A stretch of DNA of 64,000 bases from Owenia fusiformis. Taxonomy: Eukaryota; Annelida; Polychaeta; Sabellida; Oweniidae. Positions 44,799-59,000 of this stretch are shown here, one piece after another. Position numbers and translations under genes: made by a program. The DNA lies in contig CAIIXF020000004.1 of the NCBI GenBank assembly GCA_903813345.2, positions 16,167,513 through 16,231,512 of the forward strand. Reading direction: 5' to 3'. The notes beneath the pieces were generated by a model, which saw only the letters and a list, made by a program, of their open reading frames with translations, did not search any database and was not told the DNA's origin. Numbering within the stretch: position 1 is the stretch's first letter; each line of letters opens with the position of its first letter.

Positions 44799-45783
44799 TC
44801 AATCATGTAAACTGAACAATAGCGATTTGTCTGATTTTACCGGACTTTCTTTCAGTACCGACGGTGACAGCTGATCGGTATCGGTCGGCTTACCGAAAAT
44901 GTCAACATCATTCACTTCTCGTTCGTGAACTTTGCGATGTCTTTCTAAATTGCTTTTGTGAGATGTTGCATACTCGCATTTGTCACAGTTGAAGTCTTTT
45001 TGACCACTATGGACCGTTAGGTGGCGCTTAAGGAGCGCTTTTCTGCAGAATGTTCTCCCGCAGTATCTGCAGGTGTAACCGTTACTGTGAAATATGACCA
45101 CGTGATCGCGTAAGGATGCTTTGTTCCTGAATACAATCCCACAACATTCTAGTTGTTTGTCACAGTCTTGGTGCATCGTCACCAGATGTCGCTTCAAATT
45201 GTTTTTACGATCAGTGACGTATCTACAGTTTGGGCAATTGAACAGTTTCTTTCCAAATGGAAATCCTAACCTTGCGTAATCTGGTAGAGGAAGGGGAAAT
45301 CCCATATCAATACCGAGAGAATAATGATGCATGTTTGTCATATTGTTTATGTTGCTAGGGCTATAGTTTGGTGCTGTCCGTAGCAACTGGGCAGACATTG
45401 ATGACACGTGCTGTTGAGCAGCAGCGGTTGCAGTAGCAGCGACTGTTGCTTCTTGGAAACTACTATGTTGTAGACCAGCAAATGTATCATTCATGCTCGG
45501 CAAAGGTGGCGCTGGTTGTCGTTGCGCATGCGTATCGTAGGTCGGGTGAGGATTGCATACATTACTATTCTGTCCGATCCCAAAATACGAATTTGGTAGA
45601 GGATTGACAGATGATGATGGTATTGTCATAAGTGAATTTCTGCAGGAATACCCGCCATAGTCTGGTACTGAAGGCATAAGATTGGGGAGTGACGTCCCAT
45701 TTCCATATGCGCAACTAGAAAACTGCTGCTGGCTCTGTAGCTGACAGCTCTGCTGTGGCTGTTGGCGATTATCGCCAGGGCAT
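44799..45783 (-). CDS. Main coding exon of the zinc-finger gene
   Basis: Holds all four fingers (FNCPNCRYVTDRKNNLKRH, the CCGIVF finger, YTCRYCGRTFCRKALLKRH, FNCDKCEYATSHKSNLERH) and the stop. The frame is open 35 codons upstream of the first internal Met (45677), through a Gln-rich stretch (QQPQQSCQLQSQQQ) up to the splice acceptor. So the Met at 45677 is probably not the start. Confidence 0.9.
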
Positions 45784-48700
45784 CTGGAAATAAGATAAAT
45801 GAAACTCTTTACAATTTTGCCGTTGCAAGAATCATAATTTGAACTATCAAATGTTATTAATACACACTAGGAAATAAGCATAAGTGCCAAAATAGGAAGA
45901 TTGAAACTTTGAAATTACATATTTAAAAATGAGGGCTTCAAAAGTAATCCAACGTGGAATAAAGAATAATCCCAAATATCCGTAACCCAAACATGATCTA
46001 ACGTGCAAAGGAACAATCTCACAATTTCAAACCACAAGACTGTGAAATATACTACCCCAAAAAAGTTAATGACCACTTTTACATGTATTTAAAAATCGAT
46101 ATGTTTTTAATCATTATTCCATCAATATCAAAACATGTCTGGCTTGGTTTTCAATCGGTATTTGATAGTTTATGGTTGTTTCTCCATATTCGATTCAACC
46201 ATAAACTATCAAAAAGATTCTGAAAGTATGAGTTGGCTCTCAATCTATATTTCATAGTTTATGGTTTATTTCTCCATTTTTTAAACCCTAACTTGTAAGA
46301 ACAACTCTGAAAGTATGGGTTGGTTCTCCATCTTTATTTCATATTTCATAGTTCATGTTTTTCCTTATATCTGATTCAACCCTTAACTATAAAAAAAACA
46401 GTTCTGAAATCACCTATTTCGTGGTTGTTTCTTCATATTTGATTCAACCCTAAATTATAAAAAGAAAATTGAAATTTTGTTTTGGTTCTCAATATGTATT
46501 CAATAGCAGTATCATGATTGTATCTCCACATTCAATCTAACCATAAACTTTCGAAATAATTCTGAAATTATGGATTGGTTCTCAATCTTTATTTCATAGT
46601 TTAAAGTTTGTTTCCCAATATTTGATTCAACCCTAAAATATCAAAAATCTATCATTATGGCTTGGTTTTCAATCTTTATTTCATAGTTTGTGGTTTGTTC
46701 TTTAAAATTTCATTCAACCCTCAACTATTAAAACAATTCTGAATTTATGCCTTGGTTCTTCTTTGAATCTACCCAACCATCAAAACAATTTGAATATTAT
46801 AATGCACAATTATTGCATGATTTCATAATATGTATTACTGACTCTTCCTTAAAAAGAGCCAACTAAAAGTAAAATGTTACATTCAATTAAATAAATAGTG
46901 TATAGTAAATATATTGAATAAACCCATGACTGTTAAAACTAGAAAAAGAAACAAAACCCACATTAATACAAACAGCACTTAACAAAAAATAAAGCTAGTT
47001 GTTGCATTTGTATTCAAATACATATATATCCCAACGTCAATAGTTTTCAACCAAAATGGAACAGCCCATATAGTATTTAGCATATCGTTTAAATGTGCAA
47101 TCCACGAATGGCCCATTACTCAACACTAAAAATTAAATATTAAAGACACGTGTAATAGCTTATTTAAATATTAAATCACTCCTCAAATGAATAATATTAA
47201 ACACTAGATCGTATTCGTAAAAACAAGGGTCATACAAGAAATTTCGCTTATAGAAAGTTACTATGTCATGTTTGATAACAAATCCAATACTTTCCATATT
47301 AAAAAAAATAATCTGAAAACTAGAATTTGAAATATATAGACATTAGATTTCGTATGTTTTTTGAAAACGAATCGTACATCCGATGTTTGTTTTTACAATA
47401 TTATGTCGAATCCAATACACCAGGAAATATAATATGCGATTATGATATATGTCGTATGAAACCGCTTGATATATAAATATTCAACCTGCAATGTACATAA
47501 TATATACATTCGTAATGTTAAGATTGCTAGTATAATCTATATGTAAATATATAAAATATAATTGAGAAATAAAGTAAACGTTTACAAAATTCCGGTAACA
47601 ATATTAGATTCTGGAAATATGTCCGGAATCATTTCCGGCGTGAATCGAGTCGATGTGACAAGAATAATAAACGCTAATTTAGTAAAAAGTTAACTTATTT
47701 AAATTAATTGCTTACTTTTGCCACATCTCGTTGTTTTAGAATAAATAAATAAAACTCAATCCTTATCAAAATTTCGATATGTAATATTATCTGCTCATAT
47801 AAATATTGAATTGTAATACTGGTAATTTGCCCGCCACAATATATTGTGTAATATTATCAATTTTCGGATCGATTTCTCTACGGTTCATAACATCATTGGA
47901 ACATTAGCCCGTAAGTAAGTTGATCTGTTTTTGAGTAATTAAATATATGAATTAAATTATTAAATGACTCTGGATGAAAGGAAGTGCTAAATATCTTAAA
48001 ACACGTATGATTTTATCCCAAATTCCGATAAAGCTACACAGCCCATCGGCATATAAAGAGGAAAGATCGACATTTTAAACGTTGGATATATTGTAACAAT
48101 TGATATATCGTTTTTATTATGCACATATATTATATTCCTAATTGTTTTGTATAGACGTAATGAATGAATGAATATTTTCCAAAATTAAGTTATCTGATTT
48201 GTCTGTAGATTATTAGTGTTGTACAAGTAATTCCTACTTTAAAAACGTTTGCACTTTTCTGTTATATTGGGCAGACAGGAGATTATCACTGTGTAATGAT
48301 TAGCTATACTTATCATTTTATACCAAACTATTCCCACATATAATCCAAAAGCAGTTTCAGAATAAGCATGATATCATTTCAATAAGAACAATTAATACAA
48401 AGTGTCTTCAGAATAAGTCATGATATTCCCACTAAATACGTTGAAATCTGTGAAATGAGTTTCAAATTATGATATGTATAAGATCTTTATGTATACAGAC
48501 AAAACCAACGTGAGCAGAACGACATTTTATATTGGACGACTGGCCATTTTAAGAACAATAAGCGTTAAAACCCCATTGATTGAGTCTCCTGTTTAGTTTT
48601 AACAATATAATTTGCGGATGACCAAACTAGACAAATGATAATGTTCCAGTCCAAGGATATGTCACCGGCTCGGGACATAAATATTTCAATTAGTTATATT

Positions 48701-50173
48701 TTTGAATTGTCATGTATGACTGTGTAGCCTACGCTTGTAGCATTTGCAATGTGTGTGACAATTTACGTTTATTTGAAGACTACATTTGATTTTGAATACC
48801 AGAACCGTAAATGCTTTTTATCGCTATTATGAAAAATTCAGTAGATTTTTTCAAGGCGTGTTTTCTTTACTATGGTCTAATATCATGGTGTTTTCTTTGA
48901 ATTTGTTTTTATATTATACCTAGTGAACTTGTAAAATGTAATTATTAATAAAAGTTTGTCAATTTAAACTAGATTTTTTCTTACAACCAATAGAATTGTT
49001 TGATTCCATAGTTTGCTAATTGCCTTTGTAAAACGATATTTGTTTCTAGAATTTCGAAAAATGCTGCTATACTTTTGCTAAGAAGCGGTGTTGTGGTATT
49101 CTGTAGCTACAAACTCTGTGAGTGGGGGTTAAAATTGACTAAATCATTTTATGAAACTCTCCTCAATTTAAAATGAAATATGCGGTGGTCACCATATATC
49201 TATTCGGCGAACAGCCATTAAATTTTAAATTTACTTATTTTTTACTCAGTATACGGCTTGAGTATGTGACTGGTTTGTGCCATTTATCTTTTGTATGTGA
49301 TATATTGTCGTATCGTCTTTCAAGACAAATGATTTATTTTGCACATTTATTAAAAAAGTGTTCAAATTCCATCGATTCACTTTGTTAATTTATGTTTTAT
49401 TGAGTTTAGTATATATCAAAAGTAGATTAACATATAAATATATTATGTAATAAAATATTGTTACAGTGTTAATAATTAATTCATAATTTTTCAATCATCT
49501 TGAAATTCAAAAATGTTGTTACAATTAATATTTTTAATAATCAATGATAAACTTCTCCGAGATCTTTAAAAATATTCGCACCTTTGTCTTGCCATTATGC
49601 TGTAAAATGTGAAGCAATCCAATTATTTAATAAAAATATATTTCCTTACTGCTTGCATATGGAAAACATCGACGTATTTATAAAAGTGAAGCAAACATAA
49701 TCAGCGAATTTATTTAAGAAATTTTAAATTTCAATTAAATACAATAGTGTTTGATAAAACAGTATATTATATAATATGAAGTGTGAAACCACATTTTTCA
49801 AGAAATCACAATGGCAAGATATATATTATACATGTTTGATAAATGTGGTATTTTAAATGTAGAATCTTGTATAATAGAGAAGAATATAGTTTAAGAAATC
49901 ATTAATGTAAATTAAATAATATATGTTTAATTAAAGTATTGTTAAATCTAACATTACTTGTTAAAGAATATTTTCAGATCTTAATAGCGAATTAAATATT
50001 TTTTTTGATAAAATCAGTTGATATAAAAAAAAATGTAACGTAAAATGTAATGTAATGTAAATGTAACATTACTTGTTGATGAATATTTTCAGATCTTAAT
50101 AGCAAATTAAATAATTTTTTTTGATAAAAACAGTTGATATAAAAAAACTAAAGTGTTACCTGTAGGGCAGCAT
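44799..50173 (-). CDS. C2H2 zinc-finger protein, two coding exons
   Basis: The large exon (44799-45783) starts after a TTATCTTATTTCCAG acceptor and is open from its first base. The frame needs a two-base carry-over. The donor CTACAG/GTAACA at 50160 supplies it and gives a start ATG at 50173 (MLPYR) with a stop codon three codons upstream. The product is then about 332 residues. Residues 1-180 are Gln-, Ser-, Asn- and Pro-rich, typical of a transcription factor's disordered region. Four fingers follow at about 186-209, 212-237, 241-263 and 269-291. Finger 2 (LECCGIVFRNKASLRDH) has adjacent cysteines, not C-x2-C. The tail is acidic and serine-rich. It is likely a nuclear DNA-binding protein; I cannot name an orthologue. 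The first exon is inferred. Confidence 0.8.
46131..46800. repeat. Intronic minisatellite, about 103-bp units
   Basis: Six or seven diverged units share TTGGTTCTCAATCTTTATTT, CATAGTTTATGGTTGTTTC, ATTTGATTCAACCCTAAACT and AATTCTGAAATTATG. Strongly pyrimidine-biased on the + strand. Confidence 0.75.
49952..50150. repeat. 110-bp direct duplication beside the exon 1 donor
   Basis: Two near-identical copies (about 49952-50033 and 50063-50150) share TAACATTACTTGTT, AATATTTTCAGATCTTAATA and AAATCAGTTGATATAAAAAA-like sequence. They are separated by a GTAATGTAATGTAA run. Copy 2 ends 10 bp before the proposed splice donor. Confidence 0.8.
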
Positions 50174-53000
50174 GCTGCATTACTGATGTTGATGACAAAG
50201 TAATAATATAATGCAGAATTGCTACAGTCAATACAGGTGTTCTTGTGTGGAAGTTGTGGGTGATATTTACATGGGAGGGGAGTCGCCTCGATGTATTAAT
50301 ATACAACATGATCATCACAATAAAAATCGTATCAAGAAATACTTCAACGATAGGTAAAAATTAATGCCGGGTCTTAGATAAATGAAAATAAACTTATTAA
50401 TGTATTTATATTTTGAGAGATTTGTAGAATTAGAAACACGACCCTAGCATAAAATAAGCGAGGGACGAATTAATCAACATGTTTATTTATTTTGTAATGT
50501 ATATTGTACCAATCGTATTCTGTTCCTAGACTAAGCCACATGATTAATTAACGATCTGGTCTGGTTAAGAAATAATAGACTTGTTTAACAAAAAAATATC
50601 TTAATCATTTGTAATTATTACGTTCTATTATTTTGTTTATAATGTTGAATTAATTGACTCATAATGTTTTACTAGCTGAACAAACGTCACGCTTTTTATT
50701 CTTGGTAATTAAGTAATAATTATCACAGTGTTTTTACACACAGATTTTATCAACTTGTCTTATGTAATTTACTCGTTTCCAGAAAAAATATTAACCAGCT
50801 ATGGAACATATACGCTTCGAATTTTAAACTTGTGTAAATAGGACAGTTCGAAAGAAAATTATATATTGTTCCGTTATTGTGTACATTATATCATTTTATA
50901 TCTATTTGTTTTCAGAGATTAAAAATGACATGACAAACTACGTACCTAAGATTCACGGAGAGATACATCGTGTTAAGTTATACTATTTTGTAGTTTAACT
51001 CCTAGTTGTAAAGTTCCGTTCTTTTCCACATAGACATGCTTTCAAAAACTTTTAAAAACTTTATCTAAACACCATCTCGTAGATAGATATAAACTACTGA
51101 ATACACAAATTATCACTTTATAACGACTTTACACTTATTATGATCACGTGGCTTCTATGGGCCAATCAAAGTGTATACATTTGACAGGCGGGACTCAATA
51201 GAAGCAATACCAGTGCTTAAACCATATCTCTTTAATAATGCCTTTTCTGTGAAAATGATCTCTAAAAGATTAATAAGTTATTTCATGTATATACCGTTGT
51301 TAAGAAGATAACATGACTGTCTTGTATATATTTACACCGTTTCATGTAAATTTCACTATATAAGTATATTTCTATGTTTATAAACATCACAAGCATGATA
51401 TTGTGTTCACAGGTTGGCAGAATGAGACTAGTAGTTATTCGCCTATAAAAATTGATTTATATTCTTATATGTATTAAACGCTCTCTATTATCATTATATT
51501 TAAGGATGTTGTAATTTCTGTGATTAGTTTATTATTAAGAAATAGAAGACATTTAGGTTATCTAGTGGACATGAAATTTGATAGCGAAATACAGATGAAC
51601 ATATGCGCCGTTTGTAATTCTCAAAGTCCCATTTGCGTGTGTGAACTTTTTTGGCAATCAATTACTTTAACAAGATACACTAGGATTAAGATATAACATT
51701 AAAGTAATAAGCAAATGCAAGTCATAATACTTCGAGACAAGATTTGTATTTAGTATAAACTGTAATTGAAAATAACGCAAATATCCAACACATGTTCATC
51801 ACTGATATGTGCATTGAATACAGAATTTAAAAACCTCACGATTTAGAATTAATCTGAGCATTCCCAAAATACATTAAGTTTTCGGGACTTATAATTATAA
51901 ACGTAGAACGCTGTAGAAGAAGACATAAATAAAGCGTTTGAAAGCAACATTAAATGAGACCGTATTTGTATATGTCTTCTCACAAGAAGAGCTCTGTTTT
52001 ATGAGAGGGTTTCATACTGAATAATTATTAGTTACAAATTTAAAGAAATCTCAATAAAATCTCGAAATTACTAAACGATGGGACATAACACACCGGGGTA
52101 TAAATCAGGGGTGTTACTTCTCCCCTCACTTATCTTCACTTTCTATATCAAACATACAGACCTCCCGGCCTATCACAAGTAAAAACCATTTCCCGACAGT
52201 TTGAAAAAGCCACGATAATGGATGACCTAAAGAACATTAAAATTATACAGTTGTGGTGATATGTCTTATTTTGACATGGCCATGAATGTGTATTTTATGA
52301 TTTATGGGTTTACAAAGATGAGCAAAGGATTCACATAGAAGCAAATTGTCAGAGCGTTTATTTAAAGCGTTCAACTCGGGCTAGTACACCTATGGTACTT
52401 ATACATTGTAACTAAGGAGCGTGAAAACTCATGGACCAAAACACATATATTCCAGTAGCTAATGATAGACCCGTGCTTTCAAAATTGCCATATATTTTGA
52501 GTTTTATTTATTTATGTTTAGGTTTAGCTATAAATTAACGCCTGTGTTTCTAAACAGAGGTGTGAAAATGTATCTAGATATGCCTATTACGGTTCAATTT
52601 AATTTCGGGGACGAGAATTTTTATGAAATGAAATAGTCTTGAAGTTGTATTGTGTTTAAATATGTTGATAGAAATTCTAAGCAATATTCGGTAATAGTTG
52701 TATAACTACAAATGTACAGAACTGAATGAATAGACTGTGTAATGCCCTCCTTTGAATATTTCTAAATGTTATTTTAATGATTTTTCTGTTCTTCTGTTGT
52801 AACTTTAACTTGATCATGATGTCATTCGAAGCATCTCGATTTTGACTCAACGAGTAAAGATTAAGTACATTTTGCGAAAATGGAACCATTTTTTATTTAT
52901 AATTCCATTAAAAAATATTTTCTCCTTAAAAAAGATTAATAGCATTTTGAAAGATTGACTAAAGGAATATTCCCAAGAACGCTGTAGATCGACCCAAGTT
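50174..53000. other. Upstream flank of the zinc-finger gene
   Basis: The 5' UTR and promoter should lie here. A somewhat GC-richer patch at 51140-51200 contains ATCACGTGGC (E-box) and GGGCCAATCAAAG (CCAAT box) and is a candidate promoter, but no initiator or TATA box decides it. No coding frame is supported. Confidence 0.35.
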
Positions 53001-56000
53001 AAAAAATCACCGAAACTTTATCCCCTTAACGACAGTTTACGATATTCGCAAAACTGATACCATTCATAATGATGCAAACTCAAAGAGTAATGTTTATATT
53101 TGGGATATCAACTAAAGAAATTTAGAAAAATTGCTAGTTAGGTGAAACGCTCGAGTGAAAGTCACTGTGCGCATGACAGAAGAGATATTTATGTTGAAAA
53201 ATGTTTGATTTACAAGATGACATGCTTCCAATCTGCATTGTATAGAAGAGTCATTTAAAACACAGTTTTTACTACATGACAAATTATTTTTACACTCGGG
53301 GATATCGCTTTAACCATACACACTGAAACACATCAAATATATGTCACATAGATTCAAAGGGTGACAATAAAGAAGAAAAATTAAACGCTGTGTTCAATTT
53401 GCTCCCATAAGCGACTGGGGTGTTTAAATAAGAAAAAATCCAGGGTGTCTTATTAAACAAACAATTCCATTTAACTGTACATATATTTTCTAGATGTAAA
53501 TGAGCGCATCTCATAATTTCAGCATATATTTTACTTTGAAGACTTTTGTATCAATAATATACTATACTTGCCAAAACTGTACAGATATTCTCTACATCTG
53601 CGTTTTCAGAGAAATTCAGATCCGGGATTTAGATAAAGATGCTGAAATCAAGGTAAACCTACATTGGCTCATTTGCAGATTGAAAACCATGTGATCTTTA
53701 AGTCTTCGCTTACCTACTTTACTGCCATACGCATTTACTTTTTTACTTTTTACATGTATGTCTTTACATTCTCGTAGAATAGCAGGACCCTATGTAGGTT
53801 TAACAGACGGCGAGGATTCTAGATGAGAAATCAGATAAGATTGAATATTTGATATGATTTTCTAAAATGTCTTCAAATTTGTAGAAATAACATAGTAATA
53901 AAATGTAAGTTCTTCACCTACAGCCTTGTGATATCTATTAGCAGTGTCCACAGGGTATTTGTATCTCAGCTTACATCTTGAAATATAGGCATGGTTTCAG
54001 TTTTACTTTATTCCTTTAAAGTCTGACAAAGGTACCCTTTGCATTCTTTTGATTTCACTTCTTAAAAGAGAGTTTCGTATTTAACTAGACTCGCGCAGGG
54101 TAGACAAAGGGTATACTTAAAGTAAATACATCAATATGGATAAAAGGGATTGAAGTTTGTTGAAATACTAAAATGGACAATTCAAATGTTCGTTGTCTAA
54201 TCCAAAAATGTACATGCCTGCATGGTTCAAATGGTTTTCTTTATTCTAAGGTTCATATCAGAAACATCTGAATTTCAATTGGTTTCAAATGAATATAACT
54301 CATATTGTCTTTAAGTTGTTGTTTTACAAAATCTATTATCTTACGTATAATTCCATTTTCCTATAAAGACGCAATTCACATTATTATTGATTATTTATCC
54401 ATTATTATTTGTTATTTGAAATCGAAAGGAATCATAAATATTTCAACTCATTATTATAAAATCAACCAAGGAGATACACGTTCATTGTAGTGCTTTTATA
54501 TTTTGTGGTTCAATGCACCCTCGTCCCCTTTTGTAAGACTGTTCTGAATATACGAGAAGAACACTGCCTAATCGTTGATGTATATTTTGATCATTGCATA
54601 ACCAAACCAAATAGAGAATAATATCATAATGGAATGCTTGACACAAAAACGGAAAAACGACAAATATGTCATGCATTTGAAACAAAGTAAACACGAGGCA
54701 TAAGATAGGGAAGAAAATTTGGTATAACAGACACAGCAAGGAAAACACACCCCCAACAGTATTCCACAATAATTTATAACGCAAGAACAAACAATATCCA
54801 GTATTCCGCGGTCTACCCGTTCGGTTATCAGTATTACAATTTAGAATGTTTATTTACAGTTTGCATAGTAATTTTACTTCATCAATTGCTTTTTTAGTTT
54901 ACAGGCAAATGGCACCTATATGGGTATGTATAGTTACATAATATGATTACATCATTTGATTGTATTTATCAGGATGACATGATGTTATACAAGATAGAAA
55001 GAATGAGGAAAATAAACATAAAAAGAATGAAATTTCAGCACATGTAGTTAAATGTTATTCAGTAAAAGTTGAAGGATTTGCAAGAAAATAGCGTGACATG
55101 AATAACCTCCGGTTGACATTTAACATATAAAGGGTCCCAGAAGTGTCAACTATATGCCTCATTATATCTCCAAAACATGAAAACCTATCATCACATTTTT
55201 CAAAATTCTGAATTTCTTTTTGAATATTAAAATATTGGTTTAATTTAATGTCAAGGGAAGTCAATAAAAGACATTTACTTTTGTCGGTTCAATACGTTTT
55301 TTCTTTCATTCTTTAATTGTTAGTGACAATAAATGTTGATTAACTTGATTTTTGGCTGTAGGACAAAACTGATGGACTTTTGTGTGCAGTGTTTCCATGT
55401 ATGTTTTAATTCCGTACTGTTCACAAGGCATATATTCATACAATAATTATTTCACTCATCTGTCATGCCCATTACTAAAGTCCAAAGAATTTTAGGTTTT
55501 GGGTTGACCGGCAAGCTTGAAATTTAAATATGAGATACATTTGCAGTTTAGTTAGTGTAGTAGTGTTACCGTTACACATGATTTTGCTAATCGTGTGCCT
55601 TTTGAATTTTGAGATTATTTTGAGTATGTGTAGTGTCATAAGAAAAACTAGATATTATGGTTTTCTCTGGAGGTGTTCTCAATTTTTTTTTCAGTTATGG
55701 ACGAACACCGATTCCATCATTTGAATATGCCATTGAGAGAAATGATATACAAATATGTGTCAGTTTCTGCAAAATGTGTCCAATCTAGTAAGACCCTGAA
55801 ATATTGCTAAATCATGGAACCGAATGTCTATCAAATATGTGACAATTTCGAATAAATGTTCTTAATGTGTTCGTGTTTTTTTGTATGTTGATCGTTTATC
55901 GCAAAATGATTTCAAGGAATTTCGAGACATTATTGTTGTGGCCCATTAGGGACGACTGACATCTAAAAAATATTGATCATGTGGTTTGTATTCAGTTCAA

Positions 56001-59000
56001 TGAGTCGTCATTGTCACAAAACGACAAAGTTGTCATTGGTCAGGAACTAACAGTAACACATTCAAAATGCAACTTTAATTATTTTGAAGTGCGCATTGGT
56101 TTTCATAAAATAAACGTTTTGTCGCCAAATTCCAAAATGATTTGTGAAAATATAATTTTCTTATTATATAAAATCATATTTTAAACAATGATTAACCATT
56201 TAAAATTACACCCAGTGTTAGTTTTAGCATACCAAACTAATTCTGTAAGAGTTATATTGGCTGTAGTGTATGCCCCGGGGTTATAATCAGCTGATACTGT
56301 GCTTGATTCTAAATCTGGCGATGGATTGGTTGAATGTCCGATTACAAATTTGAAAATGGTGATCGTTGTGCATGTTGATACATCGTTAGGAAAGTAAGTT
56401 CTCACTGAATAATAACAAATGTTCTTTCTTTTCTGATATAAAAGAGTGTTACAAAATATAGTATATCATGCTAGGTTTAATTTGATAAAAGCGTCCTCAA
56501 TCATTAATGTCTGTCTGAAAAACAAACATTTGCTTTTACAATCTTATTACTATAGAAAAATAGCCCATTGAGAGAAGAATCAGACTTGAAAATACCTCTA
56601 GGGAAATACCTAATACAGTTAAGAAATCCTGCTACCAATCGAAATTGTTATAACAAACTTTTAACTAGATTAAAAGTGCAATCTTCGTGCTCTGGAGATC
56701 GGAAATACCCCTTGAGTACTTAATTAATATATCAGGATTGCGATTTATGACACTTCTAATAGAAAAAGATGTAATTAGGATCCTGATATAGAACAGATCG
56801 GTTCGAAATAAAGATAAAATGTTAAATTGGTGGCAATACAGTTGAAACCTGGTATGAAAGCAGCAGCAGAAAACTATTTAGTTATTGCTTGATTGTTTTT
56901 TAACTATATTTGATTTTGTTACATCAGCATACCATCCAGATTTCGATGGTCTGGCCGAAGTGTTTAACAGAATCCAGTTTAGTTACTTGAGATACAGTTT
57001 TAAATACAAACTCACTTTAAACGTTTTATTTTCAAATATAACCCTGTTGTTGCAATCTTAAATATGATGAAAATTGTGTCACGTCAGCATTCCACCCTCA
57101 TTATGATAAATTTATTCTGGCATAAATGTAATCCGCGTTAGACTTGTTAAGATATAAATGCAATGCAATCATTCTGTTCTCAATATCAATATTTGGTTTA
57201 ATTTTTCTATCTAAATGACAAAGTATAGCCTTATATATTATATTATAGAATAATGTCACTCGTTAACCTAGACATTTACAAATACTTGTACACGTGCACA
57301 TATACAATTCCACAGGACACACCTAAAAATAGCTTGATTATTAGTATTTCAGATTTTCCGCGTACTGAGACTGACACTGATTTATCTAACTGGGTTTAAT
57401 TCTATACAAAAGGTTGCGTAGTATCTAATTGCTTATATAATTTGTTTACCATGTGTTTAGCTTCGGAACTACATATCGACTGTGAAAATGTAATCTTGGT
57501 CCTCACTAAATTTTGTGTCTCACTCCGCTGGTTATAGTGGTCTAGTACAACTATATTCCTAAAATACGAACAAGACATATGAAGAATTGGTGATAAAACA
57601 AGGACCATAATTTCCTTCACAACGTCCGGACAATTGTGGTACGGCTCTTGTGCATGTTTTAACGGACATAGGTTTAACGATGCAAAACAGCGGTATCGTT
57701 GTTTTATGAACCAAGTACAATGATTATTTGATATAAAACTCATTACAATCCACCAATAAAAAGTGTCATAATTTTCACATGGATTGAACACCGTGACCAT
57801 CGTTCAATTGTAACTTCATAAATTTCGAATACAATTATCATAAATGTAATAACTTATAAAATATGGCCTGAACTCGAACCCGAATGCCCCTGATTATAAT
57901 ATATCCAAGACGACGTGCTGATTCCGATTTGAGCTCATCGGAGAGAACGATAGAAGCTTTAGTTTTAGTAATTGATCTCAAACGTTTCCATAAAATGTGG
58001 AATATGTTTTGTCATATGTTTACTATAAATATGGTTGTAGGCACGAACAGGTATATTTCTTTTAGGATATGACAGTATTTTACTATTTTTCACTCATTAT
58101 AGGAGTAACATATATTTCATTCCTGAAAAAAGGGTGGGGGTTATTCAATTCCGAACGAAATCACCTTATACTATTAAATACAGCTTACCCGTTGGACTTC
58201 TGTTTATCTCTTATAAATAAAACTGTATTTTTCAGATTTACTCAATATTTGTTTACCAAATATAGTACTAAATACGGTACAGAATATAATGTGAATTCTC
58301 GATCGGCGACAAATACTTGTCCTTTAATCTTTGGGATTATTCCCTGTGATTTTAGTATTCCTTCGCACTAAATAACATTATCCTATTGGTTTATACACCG
58401 TTCTTCATATATATATGGAAAAGTTCCTCATTCAATAAATCAATTACTATTGATTTCCCCGATTTTAATATTCTCTCAAAATTGAAAGAATTTAGATTTT
58501 TCATATATTTTATAACAGTCGGAGAAAATGAATGAAAAGGAAACAAAAATGATTCAGGCCATATTTTATACGCTATTACATTTATGATAATCATATTAGA
58601 ACTTTATGAAGTTACAATCCGTACCCATTACAATATTTTTGAATATTCTGGTAAAAGAGCGTATTCCCGAGGTTTTTGCATATTTTCGTATAATTAAAAC
58701 GTTTGCAATTGTTAAAGTATTTTGAATTTGAAGAGTCTATTTCCGTACGTTTTAATTGTGCATGAATGTATTATTAGTGAAAGGTATTTGAAAAATAGTT
58801 TATTCTTATTCATTGTACTTAATTGTGTTAATAACTACCTTGATGGACCGGGATCATTAATCGAATCAACGATAAAGATCTTCTTATATTTGACGCGTGT
58901 GTACAGTGTACTCGTATTCTACAACATCGAATTCTTGTCTTTTTTATATGGGGGATGTAACTAAATGTTGATTTTACACATCATTAAGTACATACCTACC

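Larger units (their letters stand above)
45784..50159 (-). other. 4.4-kb intron of the zinc-finger gene
   Basis: GT-AG borders on the - strand. It contains a minisatellite of about 103-bp units (46131-46800) next to the acceptor side and a 110-bp direct duplication (49952-50150) next to the donor. The rest is AT-rich without coding exons; regulatory elements cannot be excluded. Confidence 0.65.

Noticed and set aside
57402-57800. 132-codon - frame
   Set aside because: Longest frame in the right-hand third, but no domain, signal peptide or splice context. Length is possible by chance in 14 kb on six frames.
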